Shown here: positions 1 to 9,626 of the stretch, piece by piece
How positions within the stretch are numbered: the stretch's first letter is position 1
How the letters are laid out: each line of letters starts with the position of its first letter
Assembly: GCA_019314105.1 (NCBI GenBank)
Contig: JAFCZY010000005.1
Span: 1-22,358, forward strand
DNA from: Deltaproteobacteria bacterium
Lineage (GTDB): Bacteria; Desulfobacterota; Desulfobacteria; Desulfobacterales; Desulfobacteraceae
Direction of reading: 5' to 3'
DNA length: 22,358 nucleotides
Position numbers and translations under genes: made by a program
The notes under the pieces: model-generated
Databases searched by the model: none
What the model was told of the DNA's origin: nothing
Seen by the model: the letters and a program-made list of their open reading frames with translations, nothing else

Positions 1-1
1 A

Positions 2-1435
2 GCAGTTGTGCTGGCTGCGGGTTGGCGGCCTGACGTTCTTGAAGGTGAAGCATATGCACACCTTGGTATTGATCTTCCCGATGTGGTCACCAATGACGAG
101 TTTGAAAAAATTGCAGCCAAGGGGAAAATTATCAGGCCATCTGATGGCAATGAAGCCAAAAACGTTGTATTCATCCAGTCTCCGGGAAAAGATGAAGATG
201 ATGCGGACTTTGAATACTGTGGTTCCGTTACCAGCCAGGTCGCCTTGAAACAGGCCAGATACGTCAGGGAAGATTACTCTGACGGTAAGGCATATATCAT
301 TTACCAACATATGAGAACTCCTGGACTTCAGGAATATTTTTACAAAAGTATGCAGCAGGAAGACGGCGTTTTCATGACCAAGGGGGCTGTGACAGAAGTT
401 GTCCAGCAGGGTAATGGACTTGCGATTACTGCTATCAATACACTTCTAGGAAAAAATCTTGCCATTAAAGCCGACATGGTTGTTATAGCGGGTGGTATGG
501 TTCCTGTGACCAAAGATGATCCGATTATCAACCTTGCATACCGGCAGGGCCCTGGATTCAGAGATAATGATATTTTTGGTCAATATGCAGATTCCAACTA
601 TATCTGCTTCCCTTATGAAACCCAGAGAACCGGTATTTATGCTGCCGGTGCCATCCGGCGCGCCATGACCATTGAAGAATCCATGGAAGATGCAACAGGG
701 GCTGCTTTGAAAGCCATCCAGTGCATTGAGAGTGCTAACCGCGGTATGGCGGTTCACCCGAGATCAGGTGATATGACGTATCCGGATTTCTTCTTCCAAA
801 GATGTACTCAGTGTAAACGCTGTACAGTAGAATGTCCTTTCGGCGCCCTTGATGATGATGAAAAAGGGACACCCAAAGCAAATCCGACACGATGTCGAAG
901 ATGTGGAACGTGTATGGGTGCCTGTCCTGAAAGAATCATCTCTTTTGCCGACTATACCATTGATTCTATTGGTTCCCAGGTTAAAGCTATCGGCGTTCCA
1001 TCGGAAGATGATTATGATGAACCACCTCTCAGGTTCTTGGCATTAATCTGTGAAAATGATGCCTTCCCAGCCCTTGATATGGTGGGCATGAACAGAATGG
1101 ATTATTCTCCCAATGTTCGCTTCATCCCAATAAGATGCCTGGGTTCAATGAACACTATCTGGATTAAAGATGCACTTGCCCAGGGTATGGACGGTGTTAT
1201 TCTCATTGGCTGTAAACATGGGGATGATTATCAATGCCACTTTATTAAAGGCTCTGAACTTGCAGAAATTCGTGTAAAGAAAATCGGGGATGCGCTTTCA
1301 AGTCTTGCACTTGAAGAAGAACGTGTGGCCTTTGTTGAAGTTGCCATTGATGAATATGACAAACTTCCAGGAATCATCAACGCCTTTGTTGAAGAAGTTG
1401 AAGCTCTTGGCCCAAACCCATTCAAAGGATTCTAA
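2..1435 (+). CDS. qmoB: QmoB, quinone-interacting membrane-bound oxidoreductase subunit B (5' partial)
   Basis: This is a cytoplasmic HdrA-like flavoprotein subunit of the Qmo complex, which links the membrane quinone pool to APS reductase in sulfate reducers. The frame is open from the left edge (codons start at base 2), so the N-terminal part is outside the window and the GTG at 8 is internal. The visible part holds the end of the FAD-binding region (YAAGAIRRAMTIEESMED and nearby), then a double ferredoxin domain with CTQCKRCTVECP and CRRCGTCMGACP (about bases 800-930), then an MvhD-like C-terminal domain with scattered cysteines (RCLGS, GCKHGDDYQC). QmoA and QmoB are both HdrA-like, but only QmoB carries the MvhD-like tail, and qmoC follows directly, which settles the identity. 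Family knowledge: QmoB is about 750 residues, so roughly 270 are missing here. Confidence 0.93.
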   Translation, partial: AVVLAAGWRPDVLEGEAYAHLGIDLPDVVTNDEFEKIAAKGKIIRPSDGNEAKNVVFIQSPGKDEDDADFEYCGSVTSQVALKQARYVREDYSDGKAYIIYQHMRTPGLQEYFYKSMQQEDGVFMTKGAVTEVVQQGNGLAITAINTLLGKNLAIKADMVVIAGGMVPVTKDDPIINLAYRQGPGFRDNDIFGQYADSNYICFPYETQRTGIYAAGAIRRAMTIEESMEDATGAALKAIQCIESANRGMAVHPRSGDMTYPDFFFQRCTQCKRCTVECPFGALDDDEKGTPKANPTRCRRCGTCMGACPERIISFADYTIDSIGSQVKAIGVPSEDDYDEPPLRFLALICENDAFPALDMVGMNRMDYSPNVRFIPIRCLGSMNTIWIKDALAQGMDGVILIGCKHGDDYQCHFIKGSELAEIRVKKIGDALSSLALEEERVAFVEVAIDEYDKLPGIINAFVEEVEALGPNPFKGF

Positions 1436-1441
1436 TCAAAG

Positions 1442-1459
1442 GCTATTGAATACAATAGC
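1442..1459 (+). other. Hairpin in the qmoB-qmoC intergenic gap
   Basis: GCTATTG (1442-1448) and CAATAGC (1453-1459) form a perfect 7-bp stem with a 4-base loop. It starts 6 bases after the qmoB stop and ends 2 bases before the AGGAGG of qmoC. It has no T-run, so it is not a terminator. Possible roles (inference) are mRNA processing or stability, or tuning of qmoC translation. Confidence 0.5.
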
Positions 1460-1476
1460 TTAGGAGGTATATACGT

Positions 1477-2664
1477 ATGACTGAAAAATATCTTGCTCAA
1501 CCGGATCTTGACTTTATTGCGCAAGTAAAAAGCCTTGGCGGAGAAACACTGAAAAAATGCTACCAGTGTGCCACTTGTTCGGTTGCATGCCCTATTGCGC
1601 CTGAAGACAGTCCTTTCCCAAGAAAAGAAATGATTGCGGCTTCTTGGGGTCTTAAAGACAAGCTGATCTGCAGTGGCGATATCTGGCTGTGTCATGAATG
1701 CGGTGATTGTTCAGATCTTTGCCCGAGAGGTGCAGCACCAGGGGATGTCCTTTCTGCTATCAGATCTGTGGCCATTACCGAATATGCCAGGCCCAAAGCA
1801 TTGGCAAACGCGGTCAATGACCCCAAAAAACTGCCGTTACTGCTTGGCATACCCGCCATATGGTTTGCGTTCCTGGCATTTATTACCATGACTGCCGGGG
1901 AGACCATGACCAAAATTTTTGAATACATCCCGTTCTTTGACTGGGCACCTGTCCATGAAGGTGAACATATGATTGCACAGGCAGATTTCTTCTCGACCTG
2001 GTTCGTGGATCTAACTTTTGTGCCGACTGCAACCATCGTCGCCATCATCTTTTTTCTCGGTCTTAAAAACTTCTTGAAGGATATCCATGAAAATGCGGTA
2101 CTTCAAGGAAAAACAGATAAGACCACATTGGATTATAAAGCACTTTTTCAAGCGCTTATCAGGATTATCCCGACGATTCTTAAACATGACAAATTCAATG
2201 AATGTGAAGCCAATAAAGACAGAGCAACCCCGCATATGATGGTCCTCTATTCATTTATCGGTCTTTTTATTGTAACCAGTATTGGATTTATTTTATTATA
2301 TGTTTTCCAGAATCACGGCCCCTATTCACAATTAACTCCCATGAAATGGCTGGCCAATATTTCAGGCGTTGCACTGGTGATCGGCAGTGGGCTGATGATC
2401 AAAAACAGGCTGGATAAAAAAGAAGATCAGAAGACATACTATAAAGACTGGTTTATCCTTGGTGTTGTTTTTATGCTGGGTCTTACCGGCATGCTCACTG
2501 AAATGACACGCCTTGCCCATATGGAATATATTACTTATTTCCTTTACTACCTGCATCTGATTGCCATTTTTGAATTGTTTGCATTTCTGCCGTTTTCAAA
2601 AATGGCTCATCTTGTTTACAGACTTACAGCAATGACTTATGCAGAGTACGGTAATAGAAAATAA
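1477..2664 (+). CDS. qmoC: QmoC, membrane subunit of the Qmo complex
   Basis: QmoC anchors the Qmo complex in the cytoplasmic membrane and exchanges electrons with menaquinone; it fuses an HdrC-like iron-sulfur domain to an HdrE-like cytochrome b domain. The 395-residue protein has two cluster motifs near the N-terminus (C28, C31, C34, C38 and C72, C75, C78, C82), then about six hydrophobic segments (roughly 120-140, 180-198, 256-276, 290-308, 327-345, 352-372). Histidines in or next to the helices (H253, H348, H360, H378) are candidate haem ligands. The length matches the family. The ATG at 1477 has a full AGGAGG at 1462-1467. The gene follows qmoB by 41 bases and ends the operon at a strong terminator. 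Confidence is high from the fused architecture and the neighbour. Confidence 0.95.
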   Translation: MTEKYLAQPDLDFIAQVKSLGGETLKKCYQCATCSVACPIAPEDSPFPRKEMIAASWGLKDKLICSGDIWLCHECGDCSDLCPRGAAPGDVLSAIRSVAITEYARPKALANAVNDPKKLPLLLGIPAIWFAFLAFITMTAGETMTKIFEYIPFFDWAPVHEGEHMIAQADFFSTWFVDLTFVPTATIVAIIFFLGLKNFLKDIHENAVLQGKTDKTTLDYKALFQALIRIIPTILKHDKFNECEANKDRATPHMMVLYSFIGLFIVTSIGFILLYVFQNHGPYSQLTPMKWLANISGVALVIGSGLMIKNRLDKKEDQKTYYKDWFILGVVFMLGLTGMLTEMTRLAHMEYITYFLYYLHLIAIFELFAFLPFSKMAHLVYRLTAMTYAEYGNRK

Positions 2665-2690
2665 CTAAAAAAATATAACACCCTTACCCA

Positions 2691-2729
2691 AAAACCAAGG
2701 CAGCGATTCATTCCTGCCTTGGTTTTTTT
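2691..2729. terminator. Bidirectional intrinsic terminator between qmoC and cobO
   Basis: AACCAAGGCAG (2693-2703) pairs perfectly with CTGCCTTGGTT (2714-2724) around a 10-base loop. It is followed by a T-run on the + strand (2723-2729) and flanked by an A-run at 2689-2694 that gives a T-run on the - strand. It therefore serves both convergent genes; the cobO stop codon lies at its edge. Confidence 0.9.
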
Positions 2730-3249
2730 AATTCTCGATACCTCTTCTTGCCAATATTCCCAGTGATTTATAATAGTGCTTTATTTCCTTCATTTCGGTC
2801 ACCAGATCCGCATGATGCATTAAATTCTGCGTTGCCTTCCGACCTGTTAATATCAGTTCACTGTTTTCCGGCTTTGATTGCATCACATGGATCACCTGCG
2901 GCTCTGAAATCAGACCAAACCATATGGCAACACAAATTTCATCCATGATCAATATATCATAACGTCCCTTTTTCATTATCGATTCAAACTCTTTAAGACC
3001 TTTATGCGCCTGATCAATATGCAGAGCGGTAATCTCTTCTTTTCTGAAACATCCCGGATCACCAAATTGTTTGATAGTAATATTGGGAATTAACGCCAGG
3101 CTTGTCAGCTCTCCATAAGGCTGCCCTTTCATAAATTGACCGATATATACTGAAAATCCGTGGCCGGATGCACGTAATGCAAGGCCAAGAGCAGCAGTTG
3201 TTTTACCTTTTCCGTCTCCGGTGTATATGTGGATATATCCTTTTTCCAT
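2728..3249 (-). CDS. cobO: Cob(I)yrinic acid a,c-diamide adenosyltransferase (CobO/BtuR family)
   Basis: The enzyme transfers the 5'-deoxyadenosyl group of ATP to cob(I)alamin-type corrinoids, making the adenosylated cofactor or its precursor (EC 2.5.1.17). The 173-residue protein begins with the family P-loop (YTGDGKGKTTAALGLALRA, P-loop G11-T18) and has the Walker B-like ILIMDEI. It ends with the conserved family stretch TEMKEIKHYYKSLGILARRG. Length and motifs fit CobO/CobA/BtuR, not the PduO or EutT families. The gene stands alone, convergent with qmoC and divergent from leuB. The ATG at 3249 has only a weak ribosome binding site. I saw no cobalamin riboswitch in the 124-base upstream gap, so B12 control is not evident. 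Salvage versus de novo use cannot be told from here. Confidence 0.92.
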   Translation of the reverse strand: MEKGYIHIYTGDGKGKTTAALGLALRASGHGFSVYIGQFMKGQPYGELTSLALIPNITIKQFGDPGCFRKEEITALHIDQAHKGLKEFESIMKKGRYDILIMDEICVAIWFGLISEPQVIHVMQSKPENSELILTGRKATQNLMHHADLVTEMKEIKHYYKSLGILARRGIEN

Positions 3250-3325
3250 GAATTATAATCCAGTATTATTAAACTTATTTTATAAAAACTAAACAAACTA
3301 TTGCGTATTATAAAAATTAATATAA

Positions 3326-4462
<1,137 letters not shown>

Positions 4463-4480
4463 CCGTTTCTATTCTAAATA

Positions 4481-4517
4481 AAAAGGGAATTTCAGCTTTC
4501 ACTAAAATTCCCTTTTT
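4481..4517. terminator. Bidirectional intrinsic terminator between leuB and tRNA-Asp
   Basis: AAAAGGGAATTT (4481-4492) pairs with AAATTCCCTTTT (4505-4516) around a 12-base loop. There is a T-run on each strand, so it ends leuB on + and the tRNA-Val/tRNA-Asp transcript on -. Confidence 0.88.
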
Positions 4518-4525
4518 GATATTTG

Positions 4526-4603
4526 TGGCGGGAGTGACGAGACTCGAACTCGCGACCTCTTGCGTGACAGGCAAGCGTTCTAACCAAACTGAACTACACC
4601 CCC
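4526..4603 (-). tRNA. tRNA-Asp(GUC)
   Basis: Read on the minus strand, the acceptor stem GGGGGTG pairs with CACTCCC, followed by discriminator G and an encoded CCA (4526-4528). The anticodon arm is CTTGC-CTGTCAC-GCAAG, giving anticodon GUC. The T arm is GCGAG-TTCGAGT-CTCGT. It is the second gene of a tRNA-Val/tRNA-Asp transcript, 16 bases after tRNA-Val. Confidence 0.97.
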
Positions 4604-4619
4604 GTAGTTCTTTATTTTC

Positions 4620-4695
4620 TGGTGGGCGATGCAGGGCTTGAACCTGCGACTTCAACCTTGTAAGGGTTGCACTCTCCCAGCTGAGTTAATCGCCC
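4620..4695 (-). tRNA. tRNA-Val(UAC)
   Basis: On the minus strand the acceptor stem GGGCGAT pairs with ATCGCCC, with discriminator A and encoded CCA (4620-4622). The anticodon arm is CAACC-CTTACAA-GGTTG, giving anticodon UAC. The T arm is GCAGG-TTCAAGC-CCTGC. It is the first gene of the two-tRNA unit. Confidence 0.97.
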
Positions 4696-4709
4696 GAAAA
4701 ACAGAAAGA

Positions 4710-4738
4710 TTTATATCAATAATAGAAAATTGTGTCAA
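4710..4738 (-). promoter_or_regulatory. Sigma-70 promoter of the tRNA-Val/tRNA-Asp unit
   Basis: On the minus strand TTGACA (4733-4738) is followed by a 17-base spacer and TATAAA (4710-4715). The expected start lies about 7 bases ahead of mature tRNA-Val. It is a near-consensus match, as expected for a stable RNA gene. Confidence 0.85.
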
Positions 4739-4801
4739 GCAAAAACTACCATAAAAATGGTTATTCTTGTTATTCTTTATGGGCCAAAATTATTTGCCCT
4801 T

Positions 4802-4837
4802 ACCTTGCTTGCAAGGTCATGTTTAAAATGCTATAAA
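4802..4837 (+). promoter_or_regulatory. Predicted promoter of the Rho-like gene with an overlapping palindrome
   Basis: TTGCAA (4809-4814), a 17-base spacer and TATAAA (4832-4837) make a good sigma-70 promoter, about 125 bases ahead of the Rho-like start. The perfect dyad ACCTTGC-TT-GCAAGGT (4802-4817) covers the -35 box, as expected for a repressor operator. The rest of the 271-base gap is AT-rich leader with a weak hairpin (CCATAAA 4749-4755 with TTTATGG 4776-4782) and no small gene. Confidence 0.6.
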
Positions 4838-4966
4838 CTGATTATGATTAAGTAGCAATTCGATTTTTCATCAAAAAAATTTGAATATTAAATTTTTAAA
4901 ATTATCAATGACGATCAATCTCTTATTCTTTATTTTATTCGTCATGAATTTCAGCCAAGGAGTCAG

Positions 4967-5962
4967 ATGATGGAACCTGTACAAGGATATCTTGAAATTA
5001 TGGATAAAGGATTTGGATTTTTGAGAAATATAGAAGAAAATTTCCAATCCAGGCCTGAAAATACCTATGTCCCAAATAGTTTGATACGAAAATTAAATTT
5101 AAAGGAAGGGGGATTTATTGAAGGGTTTGGGGAACAAAAAGGTCCAAGTAATCCGAATCTCGCCTTAATCAGAGTTGAAACGATTAACAGGCTTCCCTTT
5201 GATGACTTTATCAACACACCTCTATTGCAGGAACAAACCAGCATCAACCCTTTTGAACGCTACTATCTGACTCAAAATAATGATGATACGACAGGAAAAG
5301 CGCTGGATATGATTACGCCCCTTGGTATGGGCCAGAGAGGGCTGATTATCGCACCGCCTAAATCCGGGAAAACAACCATTTTACGACATATGGCGAACTC
5401 GGTGGTGATGAATCATCCCGATGCAAAAGTTTTTATTCTGCTGGTTGATGAAAGACCCGAAGAAGTGACAGACTTTCAAAGAGGCTTAAAAGATGCCCAT
5501 GTTTTGTATTCTTCCGCAGACCAGCAGATTGGGCAGCATATGAGGATGACCCGTCTTGCCATGCATACGGCCATCCGGTGTGCGGAAATCGGTCAGGATG
5601 CGGTGGTCTTCATTGATTCTTTAACCCGAATGACTCCCAGAAAAATTTTTGGTGCTGCAAGAAAGCTTGAAAATGGGGGTTCCTTAACCATTATGGCCAC
5701 TATTCTTGTGAATACCGGCAGTCGAATGGATGATATTATCTATCAGGAATTCAAGGGAACCGGAAATATGGACTTGTTTCTTTCTCAGGACTGTGCCGAA
5801 AACCGGATCTGGCCAGCTATTAACATCAATAAATCCGGAACACGAAAGGAAGATCTATTAATGGATAAAGATGAAATAAAAAAAATGATTGAAATTCGAA
5901 GGGCTATCGCCACAAAGGATGAAAAAGATGCAATGGTGCAATTTTTATCTTATCTCGAATAA
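4967..5962 (+). CDS. Short Rho-family ATPase (divergent Rho paralogue)
   Basis: Rho is the hexameric RNA helicase that ends transcription. This 331-residue protein keeps the cold-shock RNA-binding domain (GFGFLR, residues 15-20), the P-loop APPKSGKTT (129-137), the catalytic DERPEEV (E162), Walker B VVFIDS (D217), the R-loop EFKGTGNM (K263) and the arginine finger SGTRKED (R293). Compared with the roughly 420-residue E. coli protein, it lacks the N-terminal helix bundle (about 47 residues), about 25 residues between DSLTR and RKIFGAARK that include the Q-loop of the secondary RNA site, and about 15 C-terminal residues. Two adjacent ATGs (4967, 4970) follow AAGGAG at 4957-4962; either could be used. 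No rpmE or prfA is adjacent. It is probably a second Rho, with the housekeeping copy elsewhere (inference). Confidence 0.85.
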   Translation: MMEPVQGYLEIMDKGFGFLRNIEENFQSRPENTYVPNSLIRKLNLKEGGFIEGFGEQKGPSNPNLALIRVETINRLPFDDFINTPLLQEQTSINPFERYYLTQNNDDTTGKALDMITPLGMGQRGLIIAPPKSGKTTILRHMANSVVMNHPDAKVFILLVDERPEEVTDFQRGLKDAHVLYSSADQQIGQHMRMTRLAMHTAIRCAEIGQDAVVFIDSLTRMTPRKIFGAARKLENGGSLTIMATILVNTGSRMDDIIYQEFKGTGNMDLFLSQDCAENRIWPAININKSGTRKEDLLMDKDEIKKMIEIRRAIATKDEKDAMVQFLSYLE

Positions 5963-5983
5963 ACTCGCATCATAACATATCAA

Positions 5984-6499
5984 TCACAACAGTGCATTTT
6001 CAAGCACTTGGGACATATCCTCAGCATAAACAATTTTCATTTGTTTTTGAATGGATTGGGGAATTTCTTTAATATCTTTTTTGTTCTCAATAGAAACAAT
6101 TACTTTTTTAATCCCATTGGCATGGGCAGCCAGGAGTTTTTCCTTTAATCCGCCGACCGGCAGCACCCTTCCGCGCAATGTGATTTCGCCTGTCATAGCA
6201 AGTTTTCTTGAAACCGGTCTTCCGGTCAAAACGGAAACAACCGCTGTACACATAGATATCCCTGCAGAAGGCCCATCTTTTGGGATTGCTCCTTCCGGGA
6301 CATGGATATGAATATCAAGCGTTTTATAAAAATTTTCTTTAATATTTATAATTCTTTGCTGCGAGACCTGACATAGCTGACGGCTGCCTGGGAAGACTCT
6401 TTCATAACATCCCCAAGTTTTCCGGTAACCAGCACATTCCCTTTTCCCGGCATGGTAACCACCTCTATCGTAAGCAGTTCTCCCCCGGCCTGGGTCCAT
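5984..6499 (-). pseudogene. lon: Lon C-terminal proteolytic domain, out of frame with the rest of lon
   Basis: From about base 6345 downward this frame encodes the end of the Lon protease: [20 protein letters not shown], the catalytic serine in GPSAG, and the catalytic lysine in the [14 protein letters not shown] stretch, ending with VLENALL. Between 6499 and 6346 the frame overlaps the upstream lon frame and encodes unrelated residues, so the ATG at 6499 is not a credible natural start. The fragment has no ribosome binding site of its own near the junction. It lies 21 bases from the convergent Rho-like gene, with no hairpin between them. As sequenced, it would only be made by frameshifting or by internal initiation. 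Confidence 0.88.
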
Positions 6500-8334
6500 G
6501 CGAGACCAGTAACAATCCCCGTCCTGTCTTCTTTTTCCAGGACACTGTCTCTAAAGCGAGGTTGTCCAAGATATTTTAAAACCATAGTTGTTGAAATTTT
6601 ATGCAGTTTTCTATTATTGGTTTGAACGATCTCTTTAACTATTTTTCTTAATACAGAAGAGATCTCCCTCTCCAGATTTCTTACCCCTGCCTCTCTTGTG
6701 TATCGTTTTATAATAGCATGGATGGCATTTTTTGAAAAAATCGCATCGGCTGTTGAAAGACCATTTTCTTTCAATTGTTTGGGTATCAAATACCCTGTGG
6801 CAATTTTTTCTTTTTCATACTCTGTGTAGCCCGGTATCTGGATAATTTCCATCCTGTCTCGCAATGGTGCCGGAATATCATATAAGGTATTGGCTGTAGT
6901 GATAAAAAGGACCTGGGACAAATCATAATCCACTTCAAGATAATGATCATTAAAATTTTTATTCTGCTCCGGATCCAGTGCTTCAAGCAATGCAGACGAT
7001 GGATCTCCTCTGAAATCAGCCGTCATTTTATCAATTTCATCCAGGCAGAACACAGGATTGTTATATCCTATTTTTTTCAAGGTTTGAATAATCTTACCCG
7101 GCATAGCCCCCACATAGGTTCTTCGATGACCTCTGATTTCCGCTTCATCTCTAACACCGCCAAGAGAAACCCTGGCAAAGGCCCTTCCCGTAGCAGAAGC
7201 GACTGATCTTGCCAAAGATGTTTTCCCGACGCCCGGTGGCCCCACCAGACAGAGAATCGGTCCTTTAATTTTTTTAACCAGAATTTGTACGGCTAAATAC
7301 TCAAGAATCCTTTCCTTGGGTTTCTCAAGCCCATAATGATCCTGATCTAATATTTGTTCAGCCTTTTTAAGATCATTCCTTGAGCGGTTTTTTCTAAACC
7401 ACGGCAAAGAAATCAGCCAATCAATATAGTTTCTGACCACAGTAGCTTCCGATGACATGGGAGGCATCATCTTCAGCTTTGCAAGCTCTTTTCTTACAAC
7501 AAAAGCCGCTTCTTTGGACATTCTCTTTTTCTTTATCTGATTTTCAAGATCCTGAAATTCTGCTGCACTGCCATCTTCCCCCATTTCTTTTTTGATGGCA
7601 CGCATCTGCTCATTCAAATAATGCTTCTTCTGAAACGTTTCCATCTGCTCCTTTACCCTTCCCTTTATTTTCTGGGACATGGTAAAGACTTCGGTTTCCT
7701 TTTGAATCAGTTTTAACAATAAAAAAAATCGGTCTTCTATCTTTCCACATTCAAGCAATTTTTGCTTATCCGTCACTTTAAACGGCATCTGGGTTGCGAT
7801 GGTATCGGCATATCTGGACTCATGAGCAGAGAGGATATCAAGATTTTTAAAAAAGCTCTTTGATACGGCACCGGAAAGTTTGGCATAATATTCAAACGCC
7901 TCGGTGACTGTTCTGATGGCAGCTTCTCTTTCCTTTTCAGACAAAGGGTCTTCATGGACTGGAATATAATCAACACAAAGGTAACCCTGCTCATCCACCA
8001 ATTTAACAATTTTACCTCTTTCACACCCTTCAACCAATGCTTTAACGGTTCCATCAGGCAATCTGAGAAGCTGAGTGATCTTTGCCTCTGTACCCACCTG
8101 AAAAATATCGTTAATAGTGGGTTTTAAAACCTCAGAGTCTTTTTGAGTGGTCAAAAAGATTTTCTTGTCTGCCGCCATGGCTTCAGACAACGCCTTAATT
8201 GATTTATCCCTTCCAACAAAAATAGATGTGGTAATGGAGGGGAACAACACCATATCTCTTAAAGGCACCAGTGGAAGCTGTTTTATTAAACTCTGTGAGC
8301 CATCCTGATGAAAAAACTTAGGAATTTTGATCAT
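6346..8334 (-). CDS. lon: Lon ATPase part (N-terminal 662 residues; truncated by a frameshift)
   Basis: Lon is the ATP-dependent cytoplasmic protease that removes damaged and regulatory proteins. This frame holds the N-terminal substrate-binding domain ([14 protein letters not shown] near residue 20), the coiled-coil region ([20 protein letters not shown]), the AAA+ module with Walker [10 protein letters not shown] (about 363-371), Walker [10 protein letters not shown], and the start of the protease domain. It then stops at 6346-6348, just after VRSRSKEL. The catalytic Ser-Lys dyad is therefore missing from this product. Removing two bases at 6347-6350 restores a 782-residue protein, close to the 784 of E. 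coli Lon. The gene is 24 bases after clpX and is the last in the tig-clpP-clpX-lon run. The ATG at 8334 has a weak GAGAG. Confidence 0.92.
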   Translation of the reverse strand: MIKIPKFFHQDGSQSLIKQLPLVPLRDMVLFPSITTSIFVGRDKSIKALSEAMAADKKIFLTTQKDSEVLKPTINDIFQVGTEAKITQLLRLPDGTVKALVEGCERGKIVKLVDEQGYLCVDYIPVHEDPLSEKEREAAIRTVTEAFEYYAKLSGAVSKSFFKNLDILSAHESRYADTIATQMPFKVTDKQKLLECGKIEDRFFLLLKLIQKETEVFTMSQKIKGRVKEQMETFQKKHYLNEQMRAIKKEMGEDGSAAEFQDLENQIKKKRMSKEAAFVVRKELAKLKMMPPMSSEATVVRNYIDWLISLPWFRKNRSRNDLKKAEQILDQDHYGLEKPKERILEYLAVQILVKKIKGPILCLVGPPGVGKTSLARSVASATGRAFARVSLGGVRDEAEIRGHRRTYVGAMPGKIIQTLKKIGYNNPVFCLDEIDKMTADFRGDPSSALLEALDPEQNKNFNDHYLEVDYDLSQVLFITTANTLYDIPAPLRDRMEIIQIPGYTEYEKEKIATGYLIPKQLKENGLSTADAIFSKNAIHAIIKRYTREAGVRNLEREISSVLRKIVKEIVQTNNRKLHKISTTMVLKYLGQPRFRDSVLEKEDRTGIVTGLAWTQAGGELLTIEVVTMPGKGNVLVTGKLGDVMKESSQAAVSYVRSRSKEL
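6347..6350 (-). other. Frameshift site in lon (TA duplication)
   Basis: The minus strand reads AAA-GAA-TTA-TAA-AT here. Deleting one TA of the TATA gives AAA-GAA-TTA-AAT-ATT, that is KELNIKENFY, which lines up without gaps with the Lon family (E. coli EKLGINPDFY). A -1 shift would also rejoin the frames but adds one residue. No classical X-XXY-YYZ slippery heptamer is in phase at this site. Confidence 0.8.
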
Positions 8335-8358
8335 TAAATTTTAGAACTCTCTTTATTT

Positions 8359-9618
8359 TTAGGCCTGCTTTTTAGGCTGCTCATAAAGCAGTATCGGACC
8401 TTCATTCTTTAATACAACTTCTTCGCCAATCACACACTCTCTAACGTTCTCTTTTGAAGGAAGTTCATACATGATATCCAGCATGGTTTCTTCCATAATG
8501 GCACGCAGTCCTCTTGCGCCCGACTTTCTTTTTACAGCTTCGTCTGCCATGGCATCAAGAGCTTCATCTGTAAACTGAAGTTCTACACCTTCAATATTTA
8601 ATAGCTCCTGGTATTGTTTGACGAGTGCATTCTTGGGTTCGGTCAGAATTTTAACCAATGACTCTTTATTTAGTTCACCAATAGATGTAATAATAGGCAA
8701 ACGGCCTAAAAACTCCGGGATAAGACCAAATCTTATCAAATCCTCTGGCTTGAGCTGTTCAAGAAGCTCTCCAATGTTTTTATCCTTTTTATTAGCAATC
8801 TTAGCACCGAATCCCATGGTTTTCTGAGTAATTCTTCTCTCAATTACCTTTTCAAGTCCGGTAAATGTACCTCCGCAGATAAAAAGAATATTAGACGTAT
8901 CAACCTTTACATAATCCTGTTGGGGATGTTTTCTCCCCCCCTTGGGAGGAATACTGGCAACCGTCCCCTCTATAATTTTCAAAAGCGCTTGTTGAACGCC
9001 TTCTCCAGAAACATCCCGGGTAATGGAGGGGTTGTCACCCCGCTGGGATATTTTATCGATCTCATCAATATATATAATGCCCTTCTGAGCTCTCTCAACA
9101 TCATAGTCGGCATTCTGGACAAGGGAAAGCACGATATTTTCAACATCTTCTCCGACATAACCGGCTTCGGTTAAAGCTGTGGCATCTGCAATGGCAAAGG
9201 GAACATCTAAAAATCTGGCAAGGGTCTGAGCCAGAAGCGTTTTCCCGCATCCGGTAGGCCCGATGATAAGGATATTACTTTTTTGAATTTCCACATCCTC
9301 ATTTTTCTTTTCTATGGCTGAAGTCAAACGTTTATAATGATTGTAAACCGCCACAGAAAGAACTTTTTTGGCTCGATCCTGTTCAATGACATAAGCGTCA
9401 AGCAATGCTTTTATTTGCCGAGGTGTTAAAAAATCCTTTAACCCATTCTGGTCGACTTGCTTTTCTTTTTCTTCATCCTCAACAATCTCACTGCACAATT
9501 TGATACATTCATTACAAATATAAACACTTGGACCTGCAATCAGTTTTGTCACCTCTTTTTGATTTTTACCGCAAAAAGAACAAAAAAACTGACTCTTATC
9601 TTTTTTTTTGCCAGCCAT
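8359..9618 (-). CDS. clpX: ATP-dependent Clp protease ATP-binding subunit ClpX
   Basis: ClpX is the AAA+ unfoldase that recognises tagged substrates and feeds them into ClpP. The 419-residue protein has the N-terminal zinc finger (C13, C16, C35, C38), Walker A GPTGCGKT (120-127), the pore loop GYVG (153-156), Walker B YIDEID (D186, E187), the RKH loop in GGRKHPQQD, and sensor motifs near [13 protein letters not shown]. The ClpP-docking loop, usually IGF, reads MGF in KTMGFGAK, a conservative change seen in some lineages. The length is normal. It lies 8 bases after clpP and 24 before lon in the same transcript. Confidence 0.97.
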   Translation of the reverse strand: MAGKKKDKSQFFCSFCGKNQKEVTKLIAGPSVYICNECIKLCSEIVEDEEKEKQVDQNGLKDFLTPRQIKALLDAYVIEQDRAKKVLSVAVYNHYKRLTSAIEKKNEDVEIQKSNILIIGPTGCGKTLLAQTLARFLDVPFAIADATALTEAGYVGEDVENIVLSLVQNADYDVERAQKGIIYIDEIDKISQRGDNPSITRDVSGEGVQQALLKIIEGTVASIPPKGGRKHPQQDYVKVDTSNILFICGGTFTGLEKVIERRITQKTMGFGAKIANKKDKNIGELLEQLKPEDLIRFGLIPEFLGRLPIITSIGELNKESLVKILTEPKNALVKQYQELLNIEGVELQFTDEALDAMADEAVKRKSGARGLRAIMEETMLDIMYELPSKENVRECVIGEEVVLKNEGPILLYEQPKKQA

Positions 9619-9626
9619 AATATATG

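Noticed and set aside
6346..6360. Programmed -1 frameshift in lon
   Set aside because: No in-phase slippery heptamer is present, and a -1 shift gives one residue too many compared with the family, whereas a 2-bp deletion aligns exactly.
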